Positions 1 through 7,007 of a DNA stretch of 64,000 nucleotides are shown in pieces. The position numbers and the translations under genes are program-made. The notes under the pieces are model-generated. The model did no database searches, was not told the origin of the DNA, and saw nothing but the letters and a program-made list of their open reading frames with translations. This DNA is from Planctomyces sp. SH-PL14 (GTDB lineage Bacteria > Planctomycetota > Planctomycetia > Planctomycetales > Planctomycetaceae): positions 1,302,001-1,366,000 of the forward strand of contig NZ_CP011270.1 of NCBI RefSeq assembly GCF_001610835.1, in the 5' to 3' direction. Each line of letters begins with the position of its first letter. The stretch's first letter is position 1.

Positions 1-741
1 CTCCGGCTCCGTGACCTCGGAAGCACCAACGGAACGTTCCTCAATGGCGAGCGGCTTCGCGGCGCCGCCGTTCTGAATCCCGGCGACCGGATCGTCATCG
101 GGAAGCTGGAGGTGGACGTCGTCATCTCCGCCGGGGACGACACTCAGCTCGTCGCCCCCCCGGAAGAGGCGACCCAGCTCGACAACCCGATCGTCGTCGC
201 CGTCGAATCGGCGACCGATACGCCGGAGGGGCAGAGCCCGACGGTGACCGTCGACCTGGGCGGCTCGACCGAATTCCAGATGCCGGCCGCTGCCATCGCT
301 CCCCCTCCCGCGGGCGACACACAGTATTACCAGGGGCAGGTTCCGCCGGGCTATCAGGTGCCGGTTGGATATCCCCCCCAGTACCCGCAGTATGGCTATC
401 CGCAATATCCGCAGATGCCGGGCTATTACCCGCAGATGGGCTATCCGATGCCGGGAATGATGCCCGGCGGTCCCCCGATGCCGGGATACCCGCAGCCAGG
501 ATATCCCCAGGGGTATCCGCAGCAGGGCTATCCGGCTCCCGCCCCCGCCGCGATCGAATCGGCGACGCCGGCCCCCGCTGCCAAGCCGGCCGGCAACGCT
601 CTCGAAGTCAAGCTTCCTGATCCGGAGACGACGGGGGCCCGGGCTCCCGAGCAGGTTCCGGGCTCAGGCGGGACAGGCAACAAGCCCGCGATCCCGAAGG
701 CAGCTGACGAGATCATCAAGCAGTACATGACCCGCCGCTGA
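1..741 (+). CDS. FHA-domain protein, 3' part
   Basis: The frame is open from the first base, so the gene starts upstream of the window. The first 40 codons read as the end of a forkhead-associated domain (RDLGSTNGTFLNGERL, then a GDRIVIGK strand). FHA domains bind phosphothreonine peptides, so a role in Ser/Thr kinase signalling is likely but inferred. After the domain comes an acidic linker, then a low-complexity stretch rich in Pro, Gly, Tyr and Gln with recurring GYPQ/PGYP units, and an Ala/Pro-rich tail that ends IIKQYMTRR. The repetitive tail looks disordered. It ends 84 bp before the CPBP protease gene on the same strand. The FHA call is sure; the partner kinase and the missing N-terminal part are unknown. 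Confidence 0.8.
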   Translation, partial: LRLRDLGSTNGTFLNGERLRGAAVLNPGDRIVIGKLEVDVVISAGDDTQLVAPPEEATQLDNPIVVAVESATDTPEGQSPTVTVDLGGSTEFQMPAAAIAPPPAGDTQYYQGQVPPGYQVPVGYPPQYPQYGYPQYPQMPGYYPQMGYPMPGMMPGGPPMPGYPQPGYPQGYPQQGYPAPAPAAIESATPAPAAKPAGNALEVKLPDPETTGARAPEQVPGSGGTGNKPAIPKAADEIIKQYMTRR

Positions 742-824
742 TCTTCCGGCGGCCGTCTGGCCAAGGCGGTCCGTTGTGAATCTCCCTCCGGTAGCGGTCG
801 CCCCCCGGCGTTTACGCCTTCGCC

Positions 825-1457
825 ATGCCCGCACCCTCCCGTCGTGACCTGCTGCGGTGGGGGCTGCTGATTGAAGGGGGGCTCGTCCTTCTCGCGCTGC
901 TCGGCGCGTGGCTCTTCCGCGTCGACCTTTCGTGCGTGAGGTGGACGCCGGCGGCGGTCTTGTGGGGACTGGGCGGAATTCTCCCGATGCTGGGCGTCTA
1001 CCGCGTCAGCGGAGAGTTGCGGGATCGTGTCGTGGAGCTCCTGGGCCCGACCCTCATCCGCTGTCGCTGGTACGACCTTCTCCTCCTGGCCCTCCTGGCG
1101 GGCGTCGGCGAGGAACTCCTGTTTCGCGGCACGATCGAACTGGCCCTGGAGCGGTACCATCTCTGGGGCGGCATGATCCTGGCGAACCTGCTGTTCGGCC
1201 TGGCCCACAGCCTGTCGTGGCAGTATTTCGTCTTCGCCACGGTGATCGGCGTTTACCTGAGCTGGCTCTCAGGGTTCCCTGGTGAGCGGAACCTGTTGCC
1301 CGCGATCCTGGCGCACGGGCTCTACGACTTCGCAGCGTTTCTTCTGATCCGGAGAGAGGTCCGCGTCGCCTCGTCGGAGACAACCGCCGAATTCTCGTCG
1401 CTTCCGGTCCCGCCCTCCGCCCCAGCCCCGGGCGAGGGGGCCGACGACGGTCACTGA
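825..1457 (+). CDS. CPBP-family intramembrane protease
   Basis: A 210-residue membrane protein with several hydrophobic segments. It carries the CPBP (Abi/CAAX-protease-like) signature: GEELLFRG gives the EExxxR motif at about residues 89-96, LLFGLAHS gives the FxxxH motif, and a late AHGLYDF gives the third conserved His. In this family these residues form a glutamate/histidine metalloprotease site within the membrane. The substrate is not indicated. The last 7 bases overlap the convergent gene on the minus strand. The C-terminal tail after the last helix is Pro/Ser-rich and probably soluble. Confidence 0.85.
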   Translation: MPAPSRRDLLRWGLLIEGGLVLLALLGAWLFRVDLSCVRWTPAAVLWGLGGILPMLGVYRVSGELRDRVVELLGPTLIRCRWYDLLLLALLAGVGEELLFRGTIELALERYHLWGGMILANLLFGLAHSLSWQYFVFATVIGVYLSWLSGFPGERNLLPAILAHGLYDFAAFLLIRREVRVASSETTAEFSSLPVPPSAPAPGEGADDGH

Positions 1458-1954
1458 GCGGCGTACTGCTCGGCGTATTCGAGGACCCACTGCTCGATCA
1501 TCTGCTCAAGGACGGTGACGTCCAGGGTCTCGAGCTGCTGGTAGTGCCGGCGGTGAAAGACTTCCCGGTTGCGGATCGTCCCCTTGGCCACGATCTCGAC
1601 GATCGGCGCGGTCCCCAGCGGCGTGACGAGCATCTCCAGCCGCGAATAGAGCGACTCGGAGGAGCGTCCGGACTGGAGCCGCAGGTCGTCGCGGCTGACC
1701 TTCGCCCCCCAGCCGTCGGAGCCGATCAGCGACTGGTACTGGAAGCCGGGAAAGTGGTCGGCGAGTTTCCGCAGGCAGGTCTCGATCTTGTCCGAGAGCT
1801 CGGTCCGGGCCGAGGAGTGCCGGGAACGGACTTCCTCCGCGGAGAGCTGCCGCGCCAGTTCGGCCCGGTCGCGCGCGGTCCGGGAGCGCTCTCCCCGCGC
1901 GATCGCCTTCTCGAGTCTCTGCTGAAAATCCATGACAACCCCAGTCGTGCTCAT
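1451..1954 (-). CDS. conserved hypothetical protein
   Basis: A 167-residue soluble protein with no signal peptide or membrane segment. The first 50 residues are charged and probably helical (ARGERSRTARDRAELARQL). The rest is mixed alpha/beta, with phrases such as KIETCLRKLADHFPGF and a Glu/Gln-rich C-terminal helix. I do not recognise a family. The codon pattern and the lack of a better frame support a real gene. An ATG seven codons downstream (1933) is an alternative start. It converges on the CPBP protease gene and overlaps its end by 7 bp. Upstream is a 320-bp divergent region shared with purC. Confidence 0.65.
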   Translation of the reverse strand: MSTTGVVMDFQQRLEKAIARGERSRTARDRAELARQLSAEEVRSRHSSARTELSDKIETCLRKLADHFPGFQYQSLIGSDGWGAKVSRDDLRLQSGRSSESLYSRLEMLVTPLGTAPIVEIVAKGTIRNREVFHRRHYQQLETLDVTVLEQMIEQWVLEYAEQYAAQ

Positions 1955-2274
1955 GGCAGTGTCCTGCGTCTGACTTCGTGGTGCAAACCTGTCGTCAAAA
2001 AATGCTATGCCGCGCGTCGGCCGGACATAGCCCCGTTGCCGGGATGGCAGCCGCCCGGTCCGGCCTTACTGACCCTGCGGGGGCGACGTGCCGAATTGGC
2101 ACATTTCCACGAGGTTTTGCGGTCGCTTGCGGCTGTCCTTCGACCCGGACACTTGTGAGCGGTCGGGCGAACGGCGTTCGCAACGCGATGGTTTCTTGAT
2201 TCGCGGCCCCGCATGCCTCACGCTATCGCGGCTCGCTCCCAGCCCGGGGCCGGCTCCCTCCGCGCCCCTTTCCC
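1955..2274. other. divergent intergenic region, nothing identified
   Basis: These 320 bases separate the minus-strand hypothetical gene from purC on the plus strand. They should hold two divergent promoters. I found no convincing -35/-10 pair, no riboswitch-like structure and no credible small gene; the short open frames here have no family resemblance. Confidence 0.4.
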
Positions 2275-3183
2275 GTGAGTCTTCCCGCGATGTCCCGTGC
2301 CCCGCTGCTCGAAAGCTCTCTTCCCGGCATCCCGGTCCGCCGGGGGAAGGTCCGCGAGGTGTACGATTTCGGGGACCGGCTCCTGCTCGTGGCCTCGGAC
2401 CGGATCAGCGCCTTCGACTGGATCCTGCCGACGGGGATCGCCGACAAGGGGCGTGTGCTGACCAAGATCAGCGAGTTCTGGTTCTCCCACCTGAGGGAGG
2501 TACGGCACCACCTGCTGAGCATGAACCCCCGCGACCTTCCGCTGCCGGCCGGCGTCGACGCCGCGGCCCTCGACGGGCGGAGCATGGTCTGCCGCAAGAC
2601 GCAGGTGGTCCCGGTCGAGTGCGTCGTCCGTGGATACCTGGCGGGGAGCGGTTGGAAGGAGTACCGCCAGAGCGGGACGGTGTGCGGGATCCGGCTTCCC
2701 GCCGGCCTGCAGGAGAGCAGTCAGCTTCCCGAGCCGATCTTCACCCCCGCCACGAAGGCCGAGGAGGGGCATGACGAGAACATCCCGTTCGAGCGGATGC
2801 AGGAGATCGTCGGCGCGCCGCTGGCGGAGACGCTCCGCAAGCTGAGTCTCGAGATCTATGCCCGCGGTGCGGCGCATGCTCGCAGCCGGGGAATCCTCAT
2901 TGCGGACACGAAGTTCGAGTTCGGGCTGGTTGGCAGCGAGGTGATCCTGATCGACGAAGTGATGACTCCGGACAGTTCCCGGTTCTGGCCGATGGACCAG
3001 TATGCTCCCGGCCGCGGTCAGCCGTCGTTCGACAAGCAGTTTGTGCGGGACTGGCTGGAGCAGACGACGTGGGACAAGAACAGTCCTCCGCCGGAGTTGC
3101 CGCCGGAGATCGTGACGGGGACGCGTGACAAGTACATTGATGCGTACGAGCGGCTGACGGGTGCGGCGTTCGAGTGGAAGTGA
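2275..3183 (+). CDS. purC: SAICAR synthase (PurC)
   Basis: Phosphoribosylaminoimidazole-succinocarboxamide synthase joins aspartate to CAIR with ATP in the eighth step of purine synthesis, in the cytosol. The 302 residues include the nucleotide-binding start [10 protein letters not shown], the hallmark SDRISAFD, the strand [17 protein letters not shown], and the later TKFEFGL and [14 protein letters not shown] motifs. At about 300 residues it matches the longer, yeast-like version rather than the roughly 240-residue form of many bacteria. The listed start is GTG; an ATG at 2290 (MSRAPLLES) is also plausible. The gene stands alone, with repeat copy A starting 17 bp after its stop. Confidence 0.95.
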   Translation: MSLPAMSRAPLLESSLPGIPVRRGKVREVYDFGDRLLLVASDRISAFDWILPTGIADKGRVLTKISEFWFSHLREVRHHLLSMNPRDLPLPAGVDAAALDGRSMVCRKTQVVPVECVVRGYLAGSGWKEYRQSGTVCGIRLPAGLQESSQLPEPIFTPATKAEEGHDENIPFERMQEIVGAPLAETLRKLSLEIYARGAAHARSRGILIADTKFEFGLVGSEVILIDEVMTPDSSRFWPMDQYAPGRGQPSFDKQFVRDWLEQTTWDKNSPPPELPPEIVTGTRDKYIDAYERLTGAAFEWK

Positions 3184-3199
3184 TCGCTGCTCGCCGGAT

Positions 3200-3525
3200 C
3201 GCGTTCTTGCCGGCGCAGCTCTGTTTGCTCAAACCCAACGTGCGATGGCAGCCTGGGGTCAAGGGGGCAACCCCTTGCCGCCGGAGGCGCTTCTATGAGG
3301 AACCGTGGTGCACAACGGGCGTCCTTTTTGTGGAACCAGCTATGAGCACTCCTCTACACCACACCGCTGGCTCTGCAATCCCTGCGGGTTGGTGAGGGGG
3401 CATACGGCACGTTGTCCGCGCTTGGACACGCCCTCCTTCAGACATCTCTCGACGGCCAGGCCTCCGGCGGGCAAAGGGGCGTTGCCCCTCTGCACTCCCC
3501 ACCAGGGGTACCCCCTGGACCCCGG
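3200..3525 (+). repeat. 330-bp intergenic repeat, copy A
   Basis: One of seven copies in the window. Read in the forward sense it opens with a GTTCTTGCCGGC-like word, then CTCAAACCCAACGTGC, then hairpin 1 (CAAGGGG, GCAA loop, CCCCTTG; 3260-3277). The word CCGCCGGAGGC opens a core that closes with its inverse GCCTCCGGCGG. Hairpin 2 (GGGGC-GTT-GCCCC, about 3476-3488) and hairpin 3 (CCAGGGG-TAC-CCCCTGG, 3502-3518) follow. This copy has the shortest hairpin 1 loop. It lies just after the purC stop, in the purC sense. No T-tract follows hairpin 3. Confidence 0.9.
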
Positions 3526-3676
3526 CTGGTGACGCATCTCTTGTTATCACCGGACCTTCAGGTTGCCGTCCCGTTGGCGTCGTAGCGCAAATCGTTCTCG
3601 TCGCCGGTCGGAAAACGCCGTACACTGACCAGCAAACGCCCCCAGCGGGCGGCAATTGTCGAGCAAGTGGACGGAC

Positions 3677-5134
3677 ATGGCGGACTACTTCGTCGTCGAG
3701 TGCGGCACCGAAACCCTGACAGGCCTGGAGGTCCGCGTTTCCAAAGGGACCGCCGAACTCGTGCGCGCCGTCCGCTCGACTCAACCGACCGAGCCCGGAA
3801 AGAACTGGGACCACGACACCCCCCTCGCCATCGAAAACATCCGCCGGACCCGGAAGGAATCCGGCGTCCAGGCAAACCGGATCGTCCTGCTCCTCCCCCG
3901 CGAAGCCCTCGTCGCCCGCCAGCTCGACCTTCCCGACGTCCCAGACGACGAACTGCCCGACCTCGTCCGCTTCCAGGCCGCCGTCCGCTCCGCCGCCCCG
4001 GTCGAGTCGCTCGCTCTGGACTACATCCCGCTCCCCGCCGGACCGCATCCCGGCCGGCGAGTCCTCGTCTTCACCCACGACCGCGCCCGCATCGCCGAAT
4101 GGCAGAAGGGGCTCGCCGCCGAGGAGATGGAACTCGCCGGATGCTTCGCCACGCCGATCGCGATGGCGGAGTTCGCCGACCGGATCCGGACCGTCGCCGA
4201 TGACGAGACCCGGCTCCTCGTCTTCCAGCGGGGCGCCAAGATCGAACTGACGCTCGTCGACGAGCGGATGGTCGTCTTCTCCCACGGCACGCAGCTCCCT
4301 CCCGGCACGGGGATGACGCATGTCCAGCCGCTCCAGGCGGAACTCATCCGCACCACGGTCTCGCTCGGGCAGCTCCATCCGGGGGTCGAGATCGGCCAGG
4401 TGAGTTACCTTTGCGACGGCGAACCGGATGAGACCGTCGTCGGCCTGCTCGAACAGCGGTTCCCGTCCAAGGTGAGCATCGTCCGGGGATCGAAGCCGCT
4501 GGCCGCCGCCGGGGCTCTGTCCGGGAACCCGCCGGCGACGCTCGTCGGGGCGGGCCTTTCGCTCGGAACGCCGGCCGTCCCGCGGCTCGACCTCGTCAAT
4601 CCCCGCAAGCCCGCCCCCAAGACCGACGGGCGGCGGAAGCAGATCCTGCGGGCCGCCTGCGGAGTGGGACTTGTCGCAATCATCGCGCTCGGCGTGTGGT
4701 GGCGGGCGGTCCTCGCCCGGGACGCGCAGATCCAGGAGCTGAACGATTCGATTGCGGCGCTCAGCGACACGTTGAAACAGGGTGAGCCGGCCCTCAAGGA
4801 GACGAAAGCGGTCGACCGCTGGTACACCGGAGTCGCCGCTCCGCTGACGACGCTGGACTCCTTTCAGCAGGTCCTGCCGGGGACCGACCGGCTGTACTTT
4901 GCCGAGTTGCACCTGGAGCCGGACCTCAAGATCGGCGGACGACCGCGGATCTCGGGTGTCGCCCGGGCCCGGACGGCGGAGGACAAGCAGGAACTGGAGC
5001 AGCGGCTCCGCGACAAGGGGTACGAGGTCCCGCCCAACGTGGCCACGACCGGCAAGAAGGACCCGGATTACCCCGTCGAATTCTCCGTCAACGTCGCGGT
5101 GCCGGCCCCTCCGGCTGGCAAGTCCGGGACATAA
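3677..5134 (+). CDS. PilM/PilN-like (GspL-like) fusion protein
   Basis: Residues 1 to about 300 resemble an actin-like PilM or GspL cytoplasmic domain (LPREALVARQLDLPDVPDDE is typical of such proteins). One transmembrane helix follows (about 315-335, VGLVAIIALGVWW), then a coiled segment and a periplasmic PilN/GspL-type domain. In type IV pilus and type II secretion systems these parts form the inner-membrane assembly platform; here both are on one chain. The ATG at 3677 (MADYFVVECG) is preferred over an upstream TTG. No other pilus or secretion genes are nearby, so the partners must be elsewhere. The fold assignment rests on pattern resemblance and is moderately sure. Confidence 0.6.
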   Translation: MADYFVVECGTETLTGLEVRVSKGTAELVRAVRSTQPTEPGKNWDHDTPLAIENIRRTRKESGVQANRIVLLLPREALVARQLDLPDVPDDELPDLVRFQAAVRSAAPVESLALDYIPLPAGPHPGRRVLVFTHDRARIAEWQKGLAAEEMELAGCFATPIAMAEFADRIRTVADDETRLLVFQRGAKIELTLVDERMVVFSHGTQLPPGTGMTHVQPLQAELIRTTVSLGQLHPGVEIGQVSYLCDGEPDETVVGLLEQRFPSKVSIVRGSKPLAAAGALSGNPPATLVGAGLSLGTPAVPRLDLVNPRKPAPKTDGRRKQILRAACGVGLVAIIALGVWWRAVLARDAQIQELNDSIAALSDTLKQGEPALKETKAVDRWYTGVAAPLTTLDSFQQVLPGTDRLYFAELHLEPDLKIGGRPRISGVARARTAEDKQELEQRLRDKGYEVPPNVATTGKKDPDYPVEFSVNVAVPAPPAGKSGT

Positions 5135-5266
5135 GGCCTCTTTCATCAAGGACTTGCGGGCGCGCCTGATTTCCGGGCGGTCCAGCGTTGCCGAAGACGG
5201 GGCGAGGGGATCGGCCCTCGCTGATCTCAGCGGCGATTGAAACCGCCGGTCCATCCGTCAGGTAAC

Positions 5267-5827
5267 ATGGATGCTGCCGTGACGGATGACCTGACTGAAC
5301 TTGCCGAACGCTGCCGCGCCGGGGACGCAATTGCGATGCGTCAGCTGGTGGAGCGGCTGCATCGGCCGGTTCTCAGTCTCTGCCTGCGGATGATGGCCCA
5401 TTATCAGGACGCGGAAGATGCGGCGCAGGAGTCGCTTGTCCGGATGGTGCGGTATCTCGACGGGTGGGACCGGTCGCGGGCGTTCGTGCCGTGGGTCATG
5501 GCGATCGCCGCCAACCGCTGCCGGACGGCGCGGCAGAAACGGCGGCAGCAGGCGACGAGCCAGCCCCTCGTTCATGAGGTTGAGGGCCGCGTCCCGGCGC
5601 ACTCCAACGGGGACATCGCCCCGCTGGTGCAGCAGGCGCTGCACCAGCTCCGGGACGACTACCGCGTCGCCTTCATCCTGTTTCACATTGAAAACCTGTC
5701 CATCGCCGATGTCAGCGACTCGCTCCAGGTCCCGACCGGGACCGTCAAGGTGTGGCTGCACCGGGCACGCAAAGAACTGGCCGACATCCTCCGCACGCTG
5801 GGAGTCCAGCCGGGAGACGGATCATGA
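5267..5827 (+). CDS. ECF-type RNA polymerase sigma factor
   Basis: A 186-residue extracytoplasmic-function sigma factor. Region 2 is visible in the RLHRPVLSLCLRMM and DAEDAAQESLVRM segments, which bind the core enzyme and the -10 element. Region 4 is a helix-turn-helix: LSIADVSDSLQVPTGTVKVWLHRARKEL. The ATG at 5267 is chosen over an upstream in-frame TTG because it starts just before the conserved region. The stop overlaps the start of the next gene by ATGA, so the two are translationally coupled. That arrangement fits a sigma factor made together with its anti-sigma partner. The target promoters are unknown. Confidence 0.92.
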   Translation: MDAAVTDDLTELAERCRAGDAIAMRQLVERLHRPVLSLCLRMMAHYQDAEDAAQESLVRMVRYLDGWDRSRAFVPWVMAIAANRCRTARQKRRQQATSQPLVHEVEGRVPAHSNGDIAPLVQQALHQLRDDYRVAFILFHIENLSIADVSDSLQVPTGTVKVWLHRARKELADILRTLGVQPGDGS

Positions 5828-6495
5828 ACATGCCGATGACCTGTGAGGAGTTCCGCGAGCGGCTCGAGGCCTGCCTCGACGAGCATCGTCGTGCCGGCGC
5901 GGAGCTGGCGGAGCACGCCGCGGCCTGCGGGAGCGAGGCGTGCCGCCGGGAGTGGGATGACGCGCAGCTGCTCCTCCACGTCGCCCGGTCGCTGGAGCGG
6001 CCGGTCTCGATGGAACTGGTCGAGCGGACCCTGGCCGATCTGGCCCAGCGGCCGGCGGTCGCCGTCGCCACTTCCTCCACCGCCTCGCGCCGGAAGTCGC
6101 CACAGGTCGCCGCGATGGGCCTGGGCTTCGTCACCGCCGCGGCGCTGATGATGGCCGTGATCGTCGGCCTGCGTCCCTCTGCCTCCGGCCCCGCTTCGAG
6201 CGTCGCCCGCGCTCCCGTGCGGCCGATCGAGTCCCCGGACGGGCCGGGGATGTCATCCGCTCACCTCGCCGCTCGGGCTCCCGCGTTCGTGGCCGACACC
6301 GTCCGCGAAGGGATCGACGGCCGGGCCCTTCGAGACATTCCGGTCCTCAGCCCGCTCGTCTCGACTGTGGAAGACACGATCACCCCGGTCGGGCAGGAAC
6401 TCCGGGAATGGGTCATGGAGTTCCGCCGCGAGCCGGAGATGAACATGGACAGCTCGTCGCTCGCTCGCCCGGACGGCGTCGACGGCCGGGCCTGA
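5824..6495 (+). CDS. membrane anti-sigma factor
   Basis: A 223-residue protein with a short cytoplasmic N-terminus, one transmembrane helix (about residues 96-116, GLGFVTAAALMMAVIVGL) and an extracytoplasmic C-terminus. The N-terminal part carries His31, Cys35 and Cys40 in the order HxxxCxxxxC. This resembles the zinc-binding anti-sigma (ZAS) motif but has a wider Cys spacing than the usual CxxC. Its 4-bp ATGA overlap with the upstream ECF gene supports a cognate anti-sigma role. The outer domain has no recognisable sensor fold. Function is inferred from position and topology. Confidence 0.7.
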   Translation: MNMPMTCEEFRERLEACLDEHRRAGAELAEHAAACGSEACRREWDDAQLLLHVARSLERPVSMELVERTLADLAQRPAVAVATSSTASRRKSPQVAAMGLGFVTAAALMMAVIVGLRPSASGPASSVARAPVRPIESPDGPGMSSAHLAARAPAFVADTVREGIDGRALRDIPVLSPLVSTVEDTITPVGQELREWVMEFRREPEMNMDSSSLARPDGVDGRA

Positions 6496-6548
6496 TCGGA
6501 CGGCAGACGAAGCGACTCCGCTGGGACGTGGGCTGTCTGCAGCGGTTT

Positions 6549-6560
6549 GGTCATATGACC
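6549..6560. other. perfect 12-bp palindrome between convergent genes
   Basis: GGTCATATGACC is a perfect palindrome in the 67-bp gap between the anti-sigma gene and the convergent DUF202 gene. Its location at the 3' ends of both genes does not suit an operator, and there is no T-tract for a terminator. It could be chance. Confidence 0.35.
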
Positions 6561-6562
6561 GG

Positions 6563-6961
6563 CTACGGCGCCGAGAGAATGAGGTAGAGGGCGACGCCCG
6601 CTCCCGCGACGCAGAGAATGGCCGCCAGGCCAATGCCGGCCTGCGACGGCTCGAGCCGCCACGGATCAGGGCTGCGGAGGCGGCGGATCGTCTGAACGTG
6701 CTGCACCGCCGAACCGGCCAGGACGCCGACCCCCAGGAAGATCATCAGCGTCCCGATCCAGAACGAGACGCCCGACGATGCGTGCGGCCGGATGTGCTCC
6801 GCCGCCGCCAGTTCCCGCAGGAAGAGGCCGAAGCGGGCGACCACAAAGCCGAATCCCATCAGGGCCAGCCCCGTCCGGATCCAGGCTAGAAACGTCCGCT
6901 CCGCCGCAAAGGCCACGCGCGGATCGGCGGAGGGCAAGTCCTGCGGTTTCTCAGGCATCAC
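6563..6961 (-). CDS. DUF202 (YidH-like) membrane protein
   Basis: A 132-residue protein with three hydrophobic segments. It has the family's start: RVAFAAERTFLAWIRTGLALMGFGF, in which ERTFLAWIRT is the recognised DUF202 signature. The middle helix (FWIGTLMIFLGVGVLAGSA) and the last helix (GLAAILCVAGAGVALYLIL) complete the usual fold. The biochemical role of the family is not established; members are small inner-membrane proteins. It lies 46 bp downstream of the minus-strand zinc-ribbon gene and may share its transcript. Confidence 0.88.
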   Translation of the reverse strand: MMPEKPQDLPSADPRVAFAAERTFLAWIRTGLALMGFGFVVARFGLFLRELAAAEHIRPHASSGVSFWIGTLMIFLGVGVLAGSAVQHVQTIRRLRSPDPWRLEPSQAGIGLAAILCVAGAGVALYLILSAP

Positions 6962-7007
6962 GATCGCCGCGAGACAGAAGAAGCGGAACGAGTCTCCCGG
7001 GCGCCTC

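Noticed and set aside
3293-5254. 653-residue minus-strand frame
   Set aside because: It covers repeat copy A and the antisense of the PilM/PilN-like gene; no family content.
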